29,597 nucleotides of DNA from Aureococcus anophagefferens (Eukaryota > Sar > Pelagophyceae > Pelagomonadales > Pelagomonadaceae). The position numbers and the translations under genes are program-made. Each line of letters opens with the position of its first letter. The stretch's first letter is position 1. The DNA lies in the NCBI RefSeq assembly GCF_000186865.1, contig NW_008705624.1:55448-85044 (forward strand). Direction: 5' to 3'. Below the pieces are notes generated by a model, which was not told the origin of the DNA, did not search any database, and was given only the letters and a program-made list of their open reading frames with translations. Below are positions 1 through 9,600 of this stretch, piece after piece.

Positions 1-16
1 CAGGCGCGGCCCGATG

Positions 17-331
17 CTAGCGTCCGTCGTCGTCGTCGCCGCCGACGCCGACGGCCGTCACCGCGGACGCGCCTGCGGCGATCGCGCGCGTCAAAAGAAA
101 AAGAGCGACGCCCGCGCGCGCGCGCGGGTGCGCACCTTCCTCGCCGACGCCGACGCATCGAGCGGTGGTCGCCAGCGCCGAGAGCGTCGCGGGCGTCACC
201 ACGGGCTCGAAGTGCGGCGCCACTGCGACCTGGAAGGAGGCGGCGCACGCCGATCGATGGTGGCCGCCGCCGCGCGGCCGCACGGCCAGCCGGCCGGCGC
301 GCGCGCCCGCGCGCAAGAACCGCCCATGCAT
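17..331 (-). other. possible small or partial gene at left edge (weak)
   Basis: This minus-strand frame could encode 104 residues from an ATG at 331 to a TAG at 17-19, but I recognise no family. It contains a good-looking GT-AG intron of 63 nt (135 down to 73). The donor is GTGCGC and the acceptor follows a pyrimidine-rich CTCTTTTTCTTTTG tract and ends GCCGCAG. The intron is a multiple of three, so the frame is open whether spliced or not. The rest of 1-436 is GC-rich spacer upstream of the next plus-strand gene, with alternating CG runs around 112-126 and 297-312. It may be the 3' end of a gene that starts further right, or mere GC-rich open frame. Confidence 0.2.
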
Positions 332-436
332 GCGTGCGCGCGCGAGCAGTCTTCGCACCGCGTTGCAGAGTTCAACGCGCTTAGGTGCCGTCGAGGTGCT
401 GTCCGATTTTGCGATGATGCTGTGGTAATTCCGTAG

Positions 437-2461
437 ATGAGCCCCATCCTCCCGCCGCTGTGGGACGCGGTGCTGGGCAATGCATCGCAGGGCAGCGCGC
501 TGCTGGTCTACTTCTTCGTGAACCCGTATCGGCTGCAGCCCGTGGCGCTGGCGTCCGCCGTGTCGCAGGTCGTGTTCTTCCTGCTCCAGCGGCCGCCGGT
601 GCTCATCTTCGCGTTCTGGGACTTTCTGCAGGCGTGCATCAACGCCACGCAAGTCGTCAAGCTCTTCTACCTCGACGCGGCGCCCGTGAGTTTCAGCGAG
701 CGCGAGCTGCTCGCGCTGTCGCTCGCGCAGCGGTGCTTCGACGCCGTGCCGTCGCGGAAGATCGCGCGCGTGCTGCGGCGCTGCGGCGCCGCCTGGGTGA
801 CCGTCGCGCCGGGCGACACCGTCGCGCTGCTGGACCGCGGCGAGTCCGAGCGCCTCTACTTCGTCGTCGAGGGCGGCGCCGGCCGGCGTCCCGCGGCCGT
901 GCCGTCGTTCGAGGGAAGCCGCGTAACCGTCGCGCTCCGTGATATTCGAGAGACATCCGGCGACCCGCGACCCCCCACAGGCGTCGACGCGTTCAACGCC
1001 GACGGCGTCGCCGTCTTCCAGGCGCACCCGGGCTCCTTCGTCGGCGAGGCGAGCCTGTCGCACGCCGTCGCGGGCACGCGGCCCTGCGAGGCGTCGCGCG
1101 ACGTCGCCGACGTCGCACTCGCGCGCGCGGACGGCGCCGAGGGCGCGACGTGCCTCGCGTGGCCCGTGCGCGCGCTCGCGCGCGCGCTCCGGGGCGACGC
1201 GGAGCTGCTGGACGCCTTCCGCGAGGCCGTGGCCATCGACCTCTACGCGAAGATGGAGCGCGAGGAGAGCGTCGCGCGGAGCTCGGCGGCGCCTCCGATC
1301 GTGCCGACGGACTCGCGGCGCGGCCGGCGGACGACGGGCTTCCGCGCGCTCGTCGCCGGGCTCTTCGCCCGCAAGGTCGCCCCGGCGTCGCCGCCCGCGC
1401 GGCCGCGGGCGGGCTCGATGCGGCGCCGCCGCGCGGACTCGCTCCGGGCCGTCGTCGACTTTGTGCGCGGCGAGAGCTCGGAGCGCGCGACGCTCTACCG
1501 CCAGACGCTCTCCTTCGACGCCCTCGAGGCGCCGCCGCCGCGCCGCCGCACGGAGTCGGCGGCCGCGCGCGACGCGGCCGCGACGACGCGGCCCGCGGCG
1601 GACGCCGCGCGCGACCGCCGCGCGCGCCGCTCCCTGCGCGCGCGCCACGTCCTCGCGGGCGTCGCCGTCGCCGCCTTCCTGGTCGGCGTCGCGCTCGACG
1701 CATCGTCCGTCGTCGGCAACGGGTCGCAGGTGCTGATCACCGGAAGCTTTGCCATCGACGACATGCTCGCGCTGTTCCTCGTGTCCTTTCTGGGCACGTC
1801 CCTCCAGGCCTGCTTCTTCTATTTTCGGCCGCCGCGCATCTGGAGCTCGTTCGTCTGGTCCGCGGCGCAGGCGGCGGCGACGGGCGCCGCGAGCGCGTAC
1901 CTCGCGCTCGAGCGGTACCGGAGTGCGGCGCCGCCGCGGCCTTTTAGCGACCGCGAGCTCTTCGCCGCGCGCGTGCTCCAGCGCGCCGGAGGGTTGCAGA
2001 TCGACGCGCAGCACCTCGCGGAGCTGCTGGCGGGGGGCGACGCGCTCGCGCCGACCTGGGCCGCGCTCGCGCCCGGCGAACCGCTCCCGTCCCGCCGCGT
2101 GGGCCTCCTCTGCGACGGCGCCGCGGTCGTGACGCGGCCCGAGGACGGCTCGACGCGGATCGTGCCGCCGGGGTCCTTGCTCCACGGCGACCTGCTCGCG
2201 CAGCACCTCGACGCCGCGCCCGAGGCCGCGGCGGCGTCGCCGCGCGCGCCGCCGAAGCGCCGCCGGTCCTTCTCGCCGCCGCCCCTCGGCGACGTCGCCG
2301 CCGACCTGTCGACGGCGACGGCCGTCGACGCCTGCGAGGTCCTGGCCTGGGACCTCGCGGAGCTCGTCGCCTTCCTCGGCACGCGGCGCGACGCGCGGCT
2401 CTGCGTCAACGCGCTGATTTCTTCCGCGAAGCTCGAGGCCTACATGAGCCTGGACACATAA
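437..2461 (+). CDS. membrane protein with two Popeye/cyclic-nucleotide-binding-like units
   Basis: The 674-aa protein looks like an internal duplication of a membrane segment followed by a cyclic-nucleotide-binding-like fold. Unit 1 has hydrophobic stretches at about residues 21-77, then SERELLALSLAQRCF (87-101), VAPGD (123-127), LYFVVEGG (140-147) and HPGSFVGEASL (197-207), the last resembling the phosphate-binding cassette of CNB domains. Unit 2 has two or three membrane segments around residues 400-495, then SDRELFAARVLQRAG and a degraded binding domain. A disordered Arg/Ala-rich linker joins the units. This order resembles Popeye-domain (POPDC) proteins, which bind cAMP at membranes. The ATG at 437 has a weak Kozak context but precedes the first membrane segment. 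It converges with the next gene, 48 bp away. A short in-frame intron ending at 980 is possible (GC donor at 921 or GT donor at 939). Nucleotide binding is inferred, and unit 2 may have lost it. Confidence 0.6.
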   Translation: MSPILPPLWDAVLGNASQGSALLVYFFVNPYRLQPVALASAVSQVVFFLLQRPPVLIFAFWDFLQACINATQVVKLFYLDAAPVSFSERELLALSLAQRCFDAVPSRKIARVLRRCGAAWVTVAPGDTVALLDRGESERLYFVVEGGAGRRPAAVPSFEGSRVTVALRDIRETSGDPRPPTGVDAFNADGVAVFQAHPGSFVGEASLSHAVAGTRPCEASRDVADVALARADGAEGATCLAWPVRALARALRGDAELLDAFREAVAIDLYAKMEREESVARSSAAPPIVPTDSRRGRRTTGFRALVAGLFARKVAPASPPARPRAGSMRRRRADSLRAVVDFVRGESSERATLYRQTLSFDALEAPPPRRRTESAAARDAAATTRPAADAARDRRARRSLRARHVLAGVAVAAFLVGVALDASSVVGNGSQVLITGSFAIDDMLALFLVSFLGTSLQACFFYFRPPRIWSSFVWSAAQAAATGAASAYLALERYRSAAPPRPFSDRELFAARVLQRAGGLQIDAQHLAELLAGGDALAPTWAALAPGEPLPSRRVGLLCDGAAVVTRPEDGSTRIVPPGSLLHGDLLAQHLDAAPEAAAASPRAPPKRRRSFSPPPLGDVAADLSTATAVDACEVLAWDLAELVAFLGTRRDARLCVNALISSAKLEAYMSLDT

Positions 2462-2509
2462 TTCGTGCGAACCCATATCCTCTGCGAGTGGCGTACTTAC
2501 AGGGAGGCG

Positions 2510-3703
2510 CTATGAGACCGAGTCGCGGCCGGCGGCTCGGAGGCGGCGCCGCCGCTGGAAGCCGCCGTGCGACTTGAGGCGGAAGCGCCGAAAGCTCGGC
2601 GGCGGGTTCCCGGGGGGCGGCGCGTCGCGCGCGGCGACGAAGGATTCGACCCGGGCGTGGCCCGCGGCGATGAGCTGCTTGACGAGCTTCTCGTGGGCGA
2701 AGTCGACGGCGTAGCGCTGGCCGTGCTTGCCCGTGTGGTGGATTACCTCGACGCGGTCGCCCATGAGCGTGCGCAAACTGCCGTAGACGCCCGTGATCCA
2801 GTCGTCCATCCACCAGTCGCTGAGCTCCGGCGGGTAGTAGGCGCCGTCGAAGATGTCCATGTGCGTGCGATGCGTGAAGTCGTGCGTGAGGATCGCCGTG
2901 TTGCCCTGGCGGCAGAGCGGGCCGACGGCGCCGACGTTGCCCATGGACGCGAGCGCGTTGACGAAGGGCCGCGCCCACTTGGTCTTGAACTCCGTGTCGT
3001 CGTTGACGCGGTAGATGTAGTCGGCCTTCCAAGCCGCGTAGGCGGCTCGCGTCATCGCGGCGAAGACGGGGCCCGGCTTTTTAACCGCGTTGTCGACCTT
3101 CACGAAGCGGAGCTCGACGTCCATATTCGCGGCCGCGAGCGGCGTCGCGATGGACGCCTCGAACCACGCGCGCGCGCGGGCGACGCCGTCGCCCCGGTCC
3201 CAAAACTGGTCGCCGACGTCGTAGGCGAGCACGACGAGGTAGCGGAAGCCGCACTCGGCGGTCCGCTTGAACGACGGCAGCAGGTACTGGAACGCCGCGA
3301 GGTCCTCGAGGTGGCCGGGCCGCGGGGTGATCCAGCCGCCCTTCTGGCGCGTCGTCGTGCCGGAGCAGACCGCGATGAGCGGCTTCGGGTCTGCGGACTT
3401 GGGGCAGACCTCGCGCGCCGCGTCGGCCGCCGCGTCGGCCGCGGCGTTCGCCGCCCGCTCGACGACGCCGCCGCAGCCGAGTTCTTTCCAGCGGCGGAAC
3501 GAGGACGGATTGCGGTCCAGGGTGCCCCAGGTCATGGCGGGCTTGACGCCGTGCGTCGCCTGGAGCGCAAAGCACTCCTCCTCGGGGCCGGCAGGCCGGG
3601 GCGCGGGCCGGGGCGTGGGCCGATGCGTCGGCGGCGCCGTCGCGGGCCGGGGCGCGGGCGTCGGCCGGGGCGTCGGCCACGGCATCGGGGCGCGCTCCAT
3701 CTG

Positions 3704-3759
<56 letters not shown>

Positions 3760-4099
3760 ACGCGGCATCGCCGGCCGCCTTGTTGGCCTTGCGCGCCTCG
3801 GTCTCTTCTCTGCGGGCGTGGCCGGGAGGGTGGCTCGACGAGAAGACGTGTGACCGAACGTTGCGCTGCGACACCCGCCGCTGGTCGAGCACCGAGACGC
3901 CGACGACGACCGCCAACACCACGACGGCCAGAAGCTTGAGGCCTTGACGCACGGCGTGCCGGCACCGGGCGGCGTGCAGGGCGCTCGGGGGGGCGGCCTG
4001 CGCCGACTGCGGCATGACGACGCGGCGGCGGCGAGGTGTTGCGCGGCGGGTCCACTCGACGGGTGGGAGTGAGTCGTCGCCGATTTCGTTGAGCTGCAT
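2510..4099 (-). CDS. type II membrane glycosyltransferase-like protein
   Basis: The 529-aa product has a short basic cytoplasmic N-terminus and one membrane anchor at about residues 54-71 (LKLLAVVVLAVVVGVSVL). A stem follows with 16 consecutive Asp and a Pro/Arg/Thr-rich linker. The luminal domain starts near residue 175. It holds a DxD-like NDDTEF motif at 366-371, fitting metal/nucleotide-sugar binding in GT-A folds, and a block with QGNTAILTHDFTHRTH, YYPPELSDWW and MDDW that I associate with a family common in microalgae. The layout is typical of Golgi enzymes. The track-style TTG start is upstream; I chose the first ATG, at 4099. It is divergent from the next gene, with only 90 bp between the two ATGs, so they probably share a promoter. 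Donor and acceptor substrates cannot be read from the sequence. Confidence 0.6.
3705..3752. repeat. (TCG)16 trinucleotide repeat encoding poly-Asp
   Basis: Sixteen uninterrupted TCG units on the plus strand (CGA/GAC on the coding strand) encode most of the 16-Asp run in the stem of the glycosyltransferase-like protein. Pure trinucleotide runs change length readily by slippage. A similar but interrupted GAC run lies at 13936-14006. Confidence 0.9.
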
Positions 4100-4189
4100 C
4101 TTGGGCAAGTTGCAGCTCTCTCAGCTCGGGTGGCCTATGATCGAGTGAGTGAGGCAGCCCGCGGCGCGCGCCGCAGCCCAGCGACGACC

Positions 4190-5680
4190 ATGGCGGACAG
4201 CGACGACGACATGGGCGACCTCATCGTCGAGGAGGAGGTCGACGACGAGGACTTGCTGGACTCGGAGCCGGAGGAGGAGGCGGAGCAGGTGGGCCCGGCG
4301 CCGGAGGTGCTCTACAGCGACGACGACGACGACGGCCCGGCGGGCGTGCTCCACCGCGTCTGCGGGAAGAAGGGCGCGGTCCTGCGCCGGGGCAAGGAGC
4401 TCGACAGCGACCAGGCGGGCGTCGTCGCGCCGGAGACGGAGGTCCGGGTGTTGGAAACCCGGACGCTGCTCTCCGCGGAGAAGCAGGAGGGCACGGTGCG
4501 CTGCCGGCTCGGCGCGCCGCACGCCGGCTGGGTGAGCGCCAAGGTGCTCGTGAATCTGGAGGGCCCCGTGCCGCCGAGCGAGCAGCGCGCGCTGGTCAGG
4601 CTCGCGGCGACGGCGCTCGTGCTGCGGGAGGAGGACCTCGGCGCGGGCGTGCGCATCCGCGAGGGCGAGGTCGGCGGCCTCGCCTGCAAGATCGTCGCCG
4701 TCTCCAAGCAGCCCATCCGCGCGCTCGTGCTCTGCCACGGCGCCGCTTCCAACTCCAACGAGCTGCTCAAGGTCGCGTGGTCTTTGATCGTCGAGCACGG
4801 CCTCGGCTCCGACACGGCCGTCTTCCTCCCGGACGCGCCCTACGTCGGCGGCGACGTCGACGGCCAGACGCTTCGATCGTGGTGGCCGCCGCCGCCGCCG
4901 CCCAAGGCCGGCGAGGCCGGCGAGTTCGAGAAAATCAAAGCGTCGCTGACGCAGCAGATCTACTTCGGCGAGGACATGATCATCAAGCGGGGCCTGACGA
5001 AGGAGCAGGAGCCCCACCACCCGCCCGAGGTCGAGACGGCGCGGGACGCCCTCGTCGACATGTTCCAGGGCGTGTCCGACATGACGCAGCTCCCGCCGGA
5101 CAAGGTCTGGTTCGGCGGCTTCGACCAGGGCGCGACGCTCGCCTTCGAGGCGCTCAAGTCTCTCGGGCCCGAGGTCCGGGGCACGCCCGGCGGCTGCGTC
5201 CTCCTCTCGCCGGCGTCGCTCTTCCTCCCGAAGCACAAGCTCCGCGAGAAGGCGCGCCAGGTGCCCGTGCTGTTAGCGCACGGCGACGAGGACGCCATGG
5301 TGCCCTTCATCGTCGCGCAGTGCTGCCGCGTCACGGTGAAGCGCGCCGGCTGCCACCGCGTCGACCTGCGCAAGTGCCGCGGGGGCCACGAGATCACGTA
5401 CCAGGCGCTCAAGTGCGTCGCGGCGCTCATGGGCGGGCGCCTCATCGACCCGGAGGAGTGCGACGACACGGTGCGCCGCGAGGCGACGCTCCTCAAGGCG
5501 GAGAAGAACCACAACCTCACGTTCAAGGAGTGGCAGACGTACCAGAAGGAGCAGGCGGCCATCGCCGCGGCCGAGGCCGCCGCGCCGAAGAAGAAGAAGA
5601 AGAAGAAGAAGAAGGCCGTCGCCATCCCCGTCTCCGAGCCGCCGCCCCCGGAACCGCCGGCCCCCGACGAGGCGGGGTAA
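4190..5680 (+). CDS. acyl-protein thioesterase/carboxylesterase-like alpha/beta hydrolase with Asp at the nucleophile position
   Basis: The 496-aa protein starts at an ATG in a perfect ACCATGG context. An acidic N-terminus (1-50) is followed by an SH3-like segment ending GWVSAKVLV (about 55-122). The alpha/beta hydrolase domain (about 175-415) has LCHGAASNSNE (oxyanion-loop side), FLPDAPY, FGGFDQGATLAFEAL and LSPASL, then HGDEDAMVPF with the acid Asp368, and GGHE with His400. In the APT/phospholipase-carboxylesterase family the elbow is GFSQG; here it is GFDQG, with Asp312 encoded by GAC at 5123-5125. So acid and base are kept but the Ser nucleophile is replaced. The domain also carries an insert of about 65 residues with six Pro. 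The C-terminus has a nine-Lys run and a Pro-rich tail. It may be a pseudoenzyme or use an Asp nucleophile; ordinary serine esterase activity is unlikely. Confidence 0.75.
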   Translation: MADSDDDMGDLIVEEEVDDEDLLDSEPEEEAEQVGPAPEVLYSDDDDDGPAGVLHRVCGKKGAVLRRGKELDSDQAGVVAPETEVRVLETRTLLSAEKQEGTVRCRLGAPHAGWVSAKVLVNLEGPVPPSEQRALVRLAATALVLREEDLGAGVRIREGEVGGLACKIVAVSKQPIRALVLCHGAASNSNELLKVAWSLIVEHGLGSDTAVFLPDAPYVGGDVDGQTLRSWWPPPPPPKAGEAGEFEKIKASLTQQIYFGEDMIIKRGLTKEQEPHHPPEVETARDALVDMFQGVSDMTQLPPDKVWFGGFDQGATLAFEALKSLGPEVRGTPGGCVLLSPASLFLPKHKLREKARQVPVLLAHGDEDAMVPFIVAQCCRVTVKRAGCHRVDLRKCRGGHEITYQALKCVAALMGGRLIDPEECDDTVRREATLLKAEKNHNLTFKEWQTYQKEQAAIAAAEAAAPKKKKKKKKKAVAIPVSEPPPPEPPAPDEAG

Positions 5681-5687
5681 CGCAAGT

Positions 5688-6539
5688 TTAGCCGCGAGCG
5701 GAGTAGCGCCCCGCGACGAACGCCGCGAGCCCGAGGACCGCGAGGCCCCAGCGCGGGGCGGCGGCGCCCCGCGCGTCCGCGAGGAGCTTCCAGCGCGCCC
5801 AGTAGGCGGCGCCCGTCGCCGGCCGCGGCGCGGCGGCGCCCGTCGCCGGGTCCACGAAGACGTACGCGCCGTCCTCGAAGCGGACCTTGCACCCGTCCGT
5901 CGGCGCGGACTCGCGCCAGGCGACGTAGGCCGTCGCGGCGGCCGCGACGGCGCCCGCGCCCGCGCTCGCGTCGGCGGCCGCGTCGCGCAGGGCCCCGTAG
6001 GCGCGGCGCGCGAGGAGGTCGCGGACGGCCTGCTGCAGGGCCGGGTGGTAGTCGCCGGCGAGCACGGCGTCGGGCCGCGTCCAGGCGGCGTCGGCGTACT
6101 CCTCGGCGTCGAAGCGCGCCGGCGACAGGTCCGCCGCCTCGTCGTCGGCGAGGTGGAGCTCGAAGACCGTGGAGACGTCCGCGGTGCCGTTCGTCGCGGG
6201 CGCCTGCGCGCGGAGGCGCCAGACGAAGCTGTAGGTCCCGACGGCCGCGAAGCGGGCCGGGTCGAGCGCGAGCCCGAGCTCGCGCTTCACGTTGCGCGCC
6301 GCGCCCTCGGCGGGCGTGTCGCCGGGCCGCGTGCGCCCGCCGACGAACCACCAGTCCGGCTGGGGCTCCACGCGGCGCTTGCCCAGCAGGATGCGCAGCG
6401 ACGGGCCCGCGCCGGACGTGATGAGCACGTCGGCGCAGCCCTTGACGAGGGCGTCGAGCGCGAGGCCGTACTCCTTGTCCGGCAGGAACACCGTGCGCTT
6501 CTCGAAGTCGCCCGTGATGAAGTGGCGGAGAGGAGCCAT
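5688..6539 (-). CDS. Nudix-like hydrolase with degenerate box and C-terminal membrane segment
   Basis: The 283-aa protein begins at an ATG with A at -3 and G at +4. The core has KGCADVLI, LLGKRRVEPQPDWWFVGGR and a Nudix-like box at residues 68-90. Against the canonical G-x5-E-x7-REUxEExGU, position 7 is Asp74, the REU triplet is R82-N83-V84 and the EE pair is R86-E87. So two metal-binding Glu are missing and only Glu87 remains. GDP-mannose mannosyl hydrolases also have a reduced box with WxFV-GGR before it and RxxxxELG after, which is the closest pattern I can name. The last 20 residues (WGLAVLGLAAFVAGRY) could be a tail anchor. Its stop lies 7 bp from that of the converging hydrolase gene. 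Substrate is unknown; it could be inactive. Confidence 0.65.
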   Translation of the reverse strand: MAPLRHFITGDFEKRTVFLPDKEYGLALDALVKGCADVLITSGAGPSLRILLGKRRVEPQPDWWFVGGRTRPGDTPAEGAARNVKRELGLALDPARFAAVGTYSFVWRLRAQAPATNGTADVSTVFELHLADDEAADLSPARFDAEEYADAAWTRPDAVLAGDYHPALQQAVRDLLARRAYGALRDAAADASAGAGAVAAAATAYVAWRESAPTDGCKVRFEDGAYVFVDPATGAAAPRPATGAAYWARWKLLADARGAAAPRWGLAVLGLAAFVAGRYSARG

Positions 6540-6657
6540 TGTGAGCTTGGCGCGCGACGCTCGCGCTCTTCGCGCTGCGGTCGAGAGCTCGGGAGACGAT
6601 TGTGGTTTTTATCAACGAAGTTCAACTTCTATTCAACATGCCTTTGGAGGCCGGCAC

Positions 6658-9600
6658 TTAGCCCTCCTTCGCCTCGCCGACGCCGCCGTCCGGGCCGTCG
6701 GGCCCCGCGGCGGCGGACGCGGTCGTCGCGGCGACGGCGGAGACGGGCGCGGCGGCGCCGCGCTTGTGCTTGACGTCGTCGAAGGCGAGCTGGCGCGCCT
6801 CCTCCTCGGTGAGGGACGCGTCGACGCTCATGTAGGCCTTCCAGTAGGGCAGCGGCGCCGGCCGGTGCGTGTCGATGTACTCCTGCGTCGCCGCGAGCGT
6901 GTGGTGCGCCTCGGTGCTCGGCGGCCGCGCGCGCGCGGCGTCGTACGTCGCGCGCGACTCCGCGAGCTTGGCCCTCAGGCCCTCGAGCTGGCGGCTCAGG
7001 TCCGCCTGGGCCGCGAGCATCTGCGGCAGCGCCGCGTCGGGCGCGTTGAGCGCCGTCGTGCCCGCGGCGCGCTCCGCGTGGAGCTCCGCGAGGTGCTGGT
7101 CCGCGAGCGAGAAGAGCTGCGCGCGGAGCCGCTCGGCCTCCGGGTCGGCCGCGGCCGCGCGGTGGCCGCCGGGCGGCGCCGGGCCGGGCGTCTCGGGCCG
7201 CCGCTGCGGCGGCGGCGGCGCGTACGCGCCGGGCGGCGGCGGCGCGCCGTAGGGCGGCGCGTAGCCGTAGGGCGCGTAGCCGTAGGGCGGCGGCGGACCG
7301 TAGGGGTGGTAGCCGTAGGGCGGGTGCGCGTAGCCGTAGCCGTAGGGCGGCGGCGGCGGCGGCGGCCCGTAGGGGCCGTGGCCGTAGGGCGCGGGCGGCG
7401 GCGGCGCCGCGGCGTCGGGCCGCGGCGGCGTCGGCGGCCGCGGCGGCGTCGGCGGCCGCGGCGGCGCGGCCGCGGGCGCGCCGTCCGCCGGCGGCTCGCT
7501 CTCGTTCGGCGGCGGCGCCGGCGCGTTCTCCTTCTCCGCGGCGTCGTCGCGCGTCCGCGGCGTCTTGGCGACGTCCGGCGGCGGCGCGGGCGCCGGGAGC
7601 GGCGCGGGCGGCGGGCGGTAGGCCGCGAAGGTCGGCGGCGGCGGCGGGTAGGAGCCGAAGAGGGGCCCCGGCGGCGGCGGCCGCGGCGCGGCCCGGCGCG
7701 CGTCGCGCGCGGCGGAAGCCTGCGCGACGTACGCGCGCGCGATGTTCGCCAGCGTCGCGTCGTCCGCGTGCGCGAGCGACGCCGCGTTGTCGATGAGGAA
7801 CGTCGGCGACCGCGGCGGCGCGGCGGACGCGTCGAAGGGGAGCGCGGGCGGTGCCTCGCGGGGCGCGGCCGCGAGGAGCGGCACGTAGGCCGCCGTCCCC
7901 GCCAGGCCCGGCGGCCGCAGGTCCGCCTGGATGCCCGCGTGGTTGCCGCTGAACTGCGTCGCGACCTCGCGGCACCGCGCGAAGCCCGCGAGTTCGCCGT
8001 CGGGCCGCGCGCGGAGCTCGTCCTCGTCCGCGTCGCCCGTCGCCGCGTCGTGCGTCGTCACGCGCGCGCGCGGCGCGCCCGCGTCGGCCGTCGCCGCGCG
8101 CGGCGCCGCGCCCTCGGCGAAGTCGAAGTGGACCTCGCCGTCGTCGCCGCGGACGCGCACGCAGCCCACGTAGGACGCCATCCGAAAGTCGGGCGCCGCG
8201 CGCGGCACGAGGAGCCGCGGGCACCGCGCGATGGCCGCGCCGAGCGCCCGCGCGTCCGCGCCGCCGCGCACGGCGACGCGCGCCTCGAGCACGGAGCCGT
8301 CGCCCGCGAGCGACTCGCGCGCGCCGACGATGTCGACGCTCCGCCGCGACACGCCGAGCGCCGCCGCGACGTCGGCGACGAAGACGTCGCGCGCGGTGCC
8401 GTCGAGGTGCTCGATGGCCAGCAGGCCGAGGCGCACGGTGAAGAAGACGTGGCCCGCGTGGCTCCGGACCCTGCGCGTCTTCGCCGCCGCCGCCGGCGGT
8501 CGTTCGTCGCCGCGCTCGTTGTCCTCGGAGTCCGTGAGGTCCGCGTTGCGGCCCGCGGCCTCGCGCGCGGCGCGCGCGTGCTTCGCCTCGCGCCGCAGCT
8601 CCCGCGCCGTGTGTTCGTCGACCTTGGCGTCGGCGGCGGGGTCCGGCGCGGCTGTGGGTGTGGGTGCAGCAGCCAGCACAGGCTCATCAGCAACAGCGAG
8701 CGCGAGGTCGTCGAAGGAGCGGACGACGGCGCCGGCCGTGGCCCGCGCGGCGACGCTCGACGGCGGCGTCGCGAGTCGCGCCGGCGGCGGGCCCGCCGCC
8801 GCCGGCGGGCCGAGCGGCGCGGCGCCGCGCGGCGGCTCGGGCCCGGACCGCGGCGACCGCGACGCGGGGCTCTCGTTGCCGAACTCGTCGCTGTACTCCT
8901 CGGCGTCGTCGTCGCCGTCCGAAGACTCGGGCGCGGCGACGGCGGCGAGGTCGGAGAAGGACCGCACGTTCGGCGCATTGGGCGCGGCGTCGTCGTCGTC
9001 GGCGACGGACTCGCCCTCGTAGTTCTCGCCGGAGTCGGACGAGCCGGCGGCGTCGCGCTGGCCCACCGTGCGGTCGCCGTCGCTGTCGTCCTCCGCCAGC
9101 GACTCCTCGAGGGCGCCGCCGGGGCTGCCGCCGGAGGAGTGTAGCGGCGCCGCGTCGGAGCTCGGCGCGCCGTCGCCGTCGAAGGACACGGTGCGCCGCG
9201 CCGCGCCCGGCTTGCCGGGCCGCTCCGCGGGCTTCCCCCGGGGCGGCGACGAGTTCTCGACGGCGCGCCGCGGCAGGGCCGACGCCGCTCCTAAACCCTC
9301 GGGCGACCGGAGCAACGCGCGCTCCGCGGCGGCCTCGAGCGCACCGCCGCCGCCGAGGTCGCCGGCGAGGTCGTCGTCGTCTGCTTCGTCGACGTCGTCG
9401 CCGCGGCCCCCGAAGTCGAAGGTCGACTCGCTGTCGCGCGTCGGCGGCGCGCCGGCGCGCTCCTCCGCGCGCGCGTCGTTGAGGTCGTTGATGGACCGCA
9501 CCTGGGCAGCAAAAGAGAGAGTCAACGTCGCTTCAATGTGAGTTTTTCGCGCGCGCGCGTTCCAAAAAAAGCATCCACGCTTCGAGGCCGTTCCGAGAGA

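Noticed and set aside
17..2476. 819-aa minus-strand open frame opposite the CNB-like gene
   Set aside because: Arg/Ala/Gly-rich sequence without domains, antisense to a gene with clear membrane and CNB-like motifs; GC-saturated codons leave the opposite strand free of stops.
6292..9144. 950-aa plus-strand open frame
   Set aside because: Arg/Val-rich low-complexity shadow of the disordered-protein gene on the minus strand.
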